Assembly (NCBI GenBank): GCA_032719365.1
Contig: CM064872.1
Span: 70,434,752-70,498,751, forward strand
DNA: 64,000 nucleotides
Direction: 5' to 3'
Source of the DNA: Prinsepia uniflora
Taxonomy: Eukaryota > Streptophyta > Magnoliopsida > Rosales > Rosaceae
Shown: positions 57,593-64,000 of the stretch, piece by piece
Position numbering within the stretch: position 1 is the first letter of the stretch
How the letters are laid out: every line of letters begins with the position of its first letter
Translations under genes and position numbers: made by a program
Notes under the pieces: model-generated
What the model saw: the letters and a program-made list of their open reading frames with translations, nothing else
The model's database searches: none
What the model was told of the DNA's origin: nothing

Positions 57593-58385
57593 CCCACGAC
57601 TCGACTCGGTCGGAACTCACTCTCCGACCACCATTTTTGAAGCCATTTCTTCCTACGTGATCGTCGAATCCTATGCAATTGATCTATGAATTCAAAACAC
57701 ATAAAAACGGCTTGGAACCTTACCTTTAATTCGATGAACAATCGCTCAGTTTTCCAGCTCCTTGTCTAGGTTGCTCCGCCGTCCTCAGCCTCTATTTTTG
57801 ATACCCATTGACTCGTATAGATCCCCCAAACATAACCCAATTGTTAGAAACAGCCCTAAACCTTTAAAGCTCAAAGTCCAAATTTCAAAGCTTACGAGTT
57901 TCGGGTTTACATAGGTCTTCTGGGCTCTTCCGCCGTCCATATCTATCCTGCCGCCTCCCACAACATCACTCAGTCCTTCACCCAACCCCAACCACTCTCA
58001 GGGGTCCTCAATCAATCCAGCAGGGGAGATGATAATTGGGTTTTGTTGGTTTCGGGTTGGATGGGTTTGAATAGAACAGATGAAGGAGGTGGGTGCATGT
58101 ATGTGTGGTGATAGGCGATGGATGAGTGACACTTGTCACTCATCCATTGGGCCTGGCAAAATATCTAGGGCCCACACATAAGACAAATTTTCACTTTGCC
58201 TTGTAAAACATGCTATCATAAATAGTTCCCAAAATCTTCCGTGACCCGTATCTTTCCCGTCGAATGTCCGATTTCGATGTGACGCTTATCTAAGGACTCG
58301 TATCGACTCGATCTACGTAACGGTCCTCGGTCCTCATGCATTGGACCTCCTTGATCAAAAGTCAATTTTTTACCCTCATCTTGGG

Positions 58386-58819
58386 TTTAAATAGACAAAT
58401 AGTGAATAAAGCGGTGTTTTTCAGTCGGGTCAGGGTTGCGGGTCAAGTAACCCGTATTACAGGTCCGTTGGAGGTAGGAGGCGACTAGCTTTGTGATTAC
58501 ACTGTAGTTGCGCATGAAGCCCACACGCAGAGAACACTATTGGCGTGTAGAGGCGAGCGCGATGACTATTCACTCTCCTATCAACATCGACAATTAACTC
58601 TCTGATCAACACAAAATTTCTTTGTTTTAAAATTTTGAGTTTAATGGTACAACTTTCATATTCTATCATGGATGACAATGAGTGACAAATTAAAGAGGAC
58701 CACCTTACTCGGAAATCGATGTACAATTTATGTCCATGTGCTGACAGTTCTATGGCTGTAGAGTGATGTCAATTTTGTAAGAGTGTTGTAGCAGAGATGT
58801 TGCTAGATGCGATTTCATC
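58386..58819. other. Unassigned stretch between LTRs
   Basis: No gene is seen. It follows the truncation of the host LTR. It has a decayed GC-rich stem-loop near 58510-58530 (gcgcatgaagcccacacgc), so at least part is LTR-derived. A cgggtc...ggaggtagg phrase at 58420-58480 resembles one inside the hAT element at 25475-25520. Confidence 0.35.
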
Positions 58820-58824
58820 GTCAA

Positions 58825-61800
58825 TGTCAGGACCCACCCCGGTTTCACCCCGAAACCCGAGGTAAATCCTGCTCCCGTCTGACACCCCGACACAAAAACA
58901 GTCAGACGCAGGAGAAAGCACTCAATAAATCCCGAAGTTAAAGTTTTACAGAGCATAGTACGAATTACAAAGAAATAAAAACCGATGATAATTACACGCA
59001 CGCGGAAGAAAACTTAAACACTCTGGGATCCCTCTCGTCACTTCTATGCCTCAGACACTGCCTCGACGTCAAAACCCCGCGCTAGCTCCACGACCTGGAG
59101 GGCAAGTTAAAACAGAAGATGTGAGTGGACCAGAATAAAAGAAAGTTTCTAAAACCATTTTTAAGAAAACCCAGTTTAGCCCTCCGTTTTGAAACCACAT
59201 GCATAACCCAGTTATTTAAAACAGTTAATAAATGTTTCATTATAAAACATCATAAGAAACAGAAACACTATAAAATAGTTATAGAAATCATATCATAAGC
59301 ATCATAAAACCGCATCACAAACCGGGAATATCAAGTCATCATTTTCCGATCAAACCTGCTGGACCTATCCGAGTCTTTAAACTCAACCAGGCCTCAAATG
59401 TAATTCCGAGTCTTTAAACTCCCGAGTCTTTAAACTCAACAGGCCTACGGGGGAAATATCAATATATTCGAGTCTTTAAACTCTCGAGTCTTTAAACTCA
59501 ATCCGGGTCTTTAAACCCAATCCGGGCCCGTCCCCCGTCAAATATAATCCGGGTCTTTAAACCCAATAACCAGATTCAGCAAATTCAATCCAAAACCATT
59601 TGAAAACCATTTTGAATCCATATCCAAACCCGAATTTGAAATCACCGGTCCGAAACCCTTCCGGCGTCCAGAACCTTCATTCCGAACCCAAATCCGGAAT
59701 TCCACTTTTCAACTTTTCACGTTTTTCGAAATCCGATTCGAAAACCGAAATTCCTTGATCATCGAAATCATGTTCCAAAATCCCTTTATAATCATTGAAA
59801 ACTATTTATTCTTTGAAATCCCAAAACCATAGCTTCATATTCTAAAAATCACCATTTTCTCGTAAAACGTGCAAAATACGTTATTTCTCGAAAACCGTGC
59901 AATTATATAAAACTCCATCAGAAAGTCAACATTCATGAAATCATATCTATAAAACAATTATAGAAAACAGTTATGCATGTTCGAGTTTAAGGAAAGGGTC
60001 CACTCACAGTACCGCGCCCTCAATCGCGTCCTGAACGTCCAGCACGTTCCTCGGCTTCCTCGGGAAATCCCGATCCTGTCAAAAACCACCAAAGTACGTC
60101 ACTAACACGTCCACGAAGGTTCACCTAATTTTCCCCAAAAATCCCTGAATCCTAAACGTAATAAACCGAGACCCTAAACCTTCACCCTCGCGGAACTACT
60201 TCGATTCGACGTCCGATTAACCCGAAACCACTTCCATTAGACTCGTTATAACACCTAGACCAAAAACCATGTTGGAAGGTTCGCCGGAAAATGCCCCACG
60301 CGCCCCCAAGCGCCGCCCAAAGTGGCTGCGCGTGGGCCTCACGCACCAACTACAGTACGTTTTCAACCTCGAGTCTACTGTGCTGAACCGGCCGCCGCAG
60401 GCTGAACCGGCGAGAACTGATCTCCGCCATCCAGCCACCAATTCGACCCCTCTTTTCACCCACAGCTTCGTCCAGACCTACTCTATCCATCCCCATCCCC
60501 CTTAGACCTCGACACGGCCCCTACACCGTCGACTCAAGCTCGAAACCAGACGGCCCGAACTCCCCTGTTTTCCTTCCTGGCCACCCAGGTCACCTCCCTT
60601 CACGGTGGCCATCCCAAACTCTTCCTAGGACCATCTTGAACCTATCCCAACTCACCTTAACCTTCGACTCAGTCCCGAACTTCACGACTTTCGGTTGAAC
60701 ATCGACGGCAAAACAGAGCACACAGAGTACCCGCCGTCGTGTTAACCCCCACCGTGCACCTCCCGTCACGGCAGCACAACCAAAAGACACCCTGGACTCA
60801 ACTGAACTCCCTAGACTCTTCGATTCTACCTTTCAAGCCACGATTTCCGATTTGAAGTTCACGGCCAAAACAGAGCATATACACAGGGATGAGGGATTAC
60901 CTGACATCGTCCACCGCCGTGCTCGCCGCCGCGTTCCCTGGGGTCCACAAAACCGTCTCAACCTCCTCTCGAGTTCACTTGCACCGTCCACGGCCACCGC
61001 ACCACCACAAGCTCTCACCTCCTCCCTGTTTCTCTGGATTTCCCGTGACCCACAGCTCTCACACACACACCCGCTGCACCTCTCAACAAGCTCACTAGCT
61101 CCCTCTCATTCTCCGATCACCCTCACACACTCACAACTCATCAGCACACACGAGCACCCTTCAATTTTCCTCGCCGCCTCACTCTGTTTCACTCTGGATC
61201 GAAGAACACCCACGAACATTGCACGGTTGCACCCCATTATTTGGACCGTGCACACACGAGAACCCCCCCAGAACCCACTACACCTTTAGCACGTGTCACC
61301 ATCATCTCCATTCTCTCCCCAGTGGCTCAATCCCAGCCGTCCATCTGCCCTCTCTCTGCACAATTTCCAGAGCACAAAAGACCAAACTGCCCCTCCTTTT
61401 AACTCAAAATTACGGTTTTGCCACTAACTTTCTTGACCCGTAACTCGCACATCGTAAGTCCGATGAATACGTGCCGCCTGGTATCGAACTCAGGACAACG
61501 AGATCTACCTAACCATCCTCGGTCAACGTACCAAAACCCGATCGTCCAAAAAGTCAACTATTCCCCTTATTTTACCAAAATTACGATAATGCTCTCAACC
61601 TTCCGAACATCACAACTTCCTCCTCGGATGTCGGAATCGGACGTACCACCTGCCTATGGATTCGTGACGTCCTAAACTATGTCCTGATCACTGGTCAATA
61701 CCCACTTGACCACCCGAACTAAAAGTCAACATTTTGCCCGAACTAGGGGCAAAATCGTCATTCTATGCTTACGGACCTATCGGGACCACCTAACTACCGA

Positions 61801-61852
61801 TTACCCACCTTAATCACGCTACTAATCCCGGCTCTCGGGACGGGTTGTTACA
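58825..61852 (-). mobile_element. Solo LTR, 3.03 kb, same family as 20970-24033
   Basis: Perfect TSD gtcaa (58820-58824 and 61853-61857). Starts tgtcaggacccacccc and ends cgggacgggttgttaca. Includes the inverted TTTAAAGACTC array (59360-59570) and the GC stem-loop at about 60328-60346. Plus-strand open frames at 60852-61443 are antisense to the LTR and not genes. Confidence 0.88.
59360..59570. repeat. TTTAAAGACTC minisatellite, third array (inverted)
   Basis: cgagtctttaaactc units, about nine, with gggtctttaaaccc variants, in the same LTR position as the arrays at 23280 and 24405. Confidence 0.87.
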
Positions 61853-61879
61853 GTCAATGTGTTAAGATGACAAATATAA

Positions 61880-62535
61880 TGTAACGACCCGTCTTGAATG
61901 TGCGGAATTCATTCAGAATTAATTGAGGATTAGTGAGACTAATCGGGAATTCTTAGTGGATTATCGAATGATCGGGATAAAATTACGATTTTGCCCCTAG
62001 ACGAGGGTAAAGAGTTGACTTTTGACCTGAGAGGTCATTGGCACAAGGACCGAGGTTAAGTAGATCTAGACGATATGAGTTCATAGATATACGACATGTC
62101 GAAATCGGACATCGTACGAGAAAATTACAGGTCAGGGATGGATTTTTATACTATTCATGATTGCTCGTTTTTTGAGAAATGGACTTTTGGATTTATCTTG
62201 AGTGGGCCCAGATATTTTGCACAGGCCCAATGGATGAGTGACAAGTGTGACTTATCCATTGCTCATCATCTTCATTCATGCACCTCATTCCATTCCCTTG
62301 TTTCATTCATCCCACCCGAAACCCACAAACACCCCTACACCACCATACCTCATCCTCTGTGTTGAGAGAGAGAGAGAGACTGAGACTGAAAGAGAGGTTG
62401 AAAGACGACGGAGAGGAGGCTAAGCACGACAGAGCCACCAGGGAAGTCCACAGATCAGGTAGCCCGAAACCATAGCTCTGGGTCAAAATTCAAATTCGAG
62501 ATTTAGGGTTTGTTAGGAGATTCTAATGTGTAGAA
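61880..62535 (+). mobile_element. LTR fragment, plus orientation
   Basis: Starts TGTAACGACCCGTC after tataa. W-box pair at 62014-62027; hairpin arms near 62226-62260. A GA microsatellite lies at 62364-62382. Cut at 62536 by another LTR start. Confidence 0.7.
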
Positions 62536-62760
62536 TGTCACGACCCATCCCAAATTTTTGGGATTAACTAAGATTAAATTAAGGATTAGCGAGGCTAATC
62601 AGGGATTAGTTAAGTATTGTCGGACAATCAAGGTGAAATTACGATTTTGCACCTAGACGAGGGCAAAAAGTTGACTTTTGACCCAGGAGGTCCAATGCAC
62701 GAGGACCGAGGACCGTTACGTAGATCGAGTCGATACAAGTCCGTAGATCGAGTCAATACA
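62536..62760 (+). mobile_element. LTR 5' fragment, plus orientation
   Basis: Starts TGTCACGACCCATCCC; W-box pair at 62670-62683. It ends in a near-tandem duplication (gtagatcgagtcgatacaag, twice) at 62720-62763, where orientation flips. Confidence 0.65.
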
Positions 62761-63768
62761 AGACCGTTATAAAATTCATTTATTGAAAAGACATTTATGC
62801 CCTTCACTAAAAAGTATGCATGCATTCAAAAACCAGTTACCAAACCGTTTATTAATAATTAAACCATTAGGGATTTAGCTCAAAACCATAAACCAAAGTA
62901 TATGGGAACTCAGTCCAAAACCGTTCAAGTAGGAACTCAGCCCAAAGTTCCATTTCAAGTAGGTCTCAGCCCAAAACCGTAAATCAAACTATTGGGAACT
63001 CAACCCAAATCATTACTAGTGGGTCTTAGCCCAAAACCAATCCTCAGCATCCCAGATGCTTGACATCCCTGATGTCACAATCAATCCTGTCACGGTTCCA
63101 AACTACGCGTGTTACTCGGGGGTCTCAAATCCCAAGTCTCCCCAAGGTCCACCCAGGTCAATGACCCGCAGATCAATGACCCTCCCTTGGGGGAGGTTTT
63201 AACCTCTGACAATCCTGCTCCTGAGTCACTATACGGACTGGTTGCTCCGTGCAATGACCCCTCACAAGCAATGCCCCGTGACTACTCTAGGATACTACGA
63301 GATGCCTGGAGGAGACAACTCGCTACTCCAGGATACTACGGGACGTCTGGAGGGCAACTATTCGTGAGGATAGTATACGGAAAACCGTTTCACAAATCAT
63401 CACAAAACTGTCCAAAGAGCCATGCCCGGGTTTTCCATAAAACCATCATAATTCCACAAATCCAATTCCAAAATTACGGGTCTCAGCCCGAAATTCCATT
63501 TCCTAAACCAACTGGGTCTCAAGCTCGAATTCGTAAATCAACAGGGCCCCCGACCCGATCTTATAACTCAACTGGGCCTCCAACCTGATTTCTCATTAAA
63601 TCAATTGGACTCCAAGTTCGATAGTTTCCAATCAAATGGGTCATACACGTGAAAGATATTTCCAAAACCCCTTTCAAATCGTCTTTCAATTGGGACTCAT
63701 GCCCGAATTCGATTTCACGCACTTTCGTGAAATCTTCCAAAACCGTAAATCAATTCCTCAGTTTCACG
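62761..63768 (-). mobile_element. LTR interior fragment, minus orientation
   Basis: Has ATGCCCTTCACTAAAAAG and TATGCATGCATTC as in minus LTRs (compare 34505-34535), then the AACTCAGCCCAAA and CCTGCTCCTGAGTC motifs. Both LTR termini are missing. Plus frame 63109-63588 is LTR sequence. Confidence 0.6.
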
Positions 63769-64000
63769 TGTAACGACCAGGATTTTGTTATTATTTAATT
63801 AAATGGAAATTATATGTAAAGTGACTATTTTGCTCCTAGTCAAGGAAAAATGTTGACTTTTGACCCGGAGCGTCGTATGACTTTGAACCTTTGACCATTT
63901 CGTCGATCGGGTCGCCCTGAGTTCAGGCAGCATGCCAGATTTGGAGACCCGGAACGAAAGTTATGGGTCACGAATATTACGGGGTACTATTGCGTTTTTT
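63769..64000 (+). mobile_element. LTR start, cut by window edge
   Basis: Starts TGTAACGACC and has the W-box pair at 63852-63865. The rest is beyond the window. Confidence 0.7.

Larger units (their letters stand above)
33826..58385 (-). mobile_element. Host LTR of the nest, in three pieces
   Basis: Begins tgacaggacccatcccaat after gatct. The pieces are 33826-34247, 52859-54412 and 57598 to about 58385, interrupted by the LTR element 34248-52853 and the solo LTR 54413-57592. The pieces follow the usual LTR order (GTCCACTCA region, ACTCATCCATTGGGCC inverted repeat at 58118-58147). The expected end (gggacgggtcgttaca) is missing: the similarity stops near 58385, so its 5' end is truncated. Confidence 0.65.

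Overview
The window is nuclear DNA of a flowering plant, very probably a eudicot. Two intact intron-containing genes sit in a transposon-rich background. One is a GATA factor with the plant-only TIFY-CCT-GATA domain order. Almost everything else is LTR retrotransposon DNA of the Ty3/chromovirus type, with MITEs, hAT and Mutator-like elements. No prokaryotic feature is present. I cannot name the genus from sequence alone.

Layout. 1-777: LTR remnants. 778-5950: an inverted-repeat-bounded block with broken pieces of an ATL-type RING-H2 gene and an X8 (callose-binding) gene; a hAT element splits the X8 piece, and that hAT is itself split by a solo LTR. 5951-9324: AT-rich spacer with a MITE-like repeat and a retroposed insert that has 17-bp target-site duplications. 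9325-13775: complete 13-exon NOC2 gene (ribosome biogenesis), preceded by site II promoter motifs. 13776-15374: spacer with a second copy of the MITE-like repeat. 15375-26793: a Pack-MULE (long terminal inverted repeats, 9-bp TSD) carrying an mTERF fragment and an opposite-strand pyruvate dehydrogenase E1-alpha fragment. It was later hit by a three-solo-LTR nest (15980-25150) and a hAT element. 28290-31441 (minus): complete 7-exon ZML-type GATA gene. 32048-32623: hAT MITE.

33177-64000 is a retrotransposon nest. A plus-strand LTR fragment is hit by a minus-strand LTR. That LTR holds a non-autonomous, coding-free LTR element (34248-52853), which in turn holds a Ty3 chromovirus with gag-pol (36270-46134). 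Four further LTR units or fragments follow. The autonomous element has PBS, PPT, TSD and all pol domains in order, but several in-frame stops and frameshifts.

The two host genes have separate jobs: NOC2 in 60S pre-ribosome maturation and export, ZML in transcription. The chief novelties are the two gene-fragment-carrying inverted-repeat elements and structures shared by many of the diverged LTRs: a GCGCGTG/CACGCGC stem-loop, a second 11-14 bp inverted repeat, paired W-boxes in a duplicated module, and a TTTAAAGACTC minisatellite.
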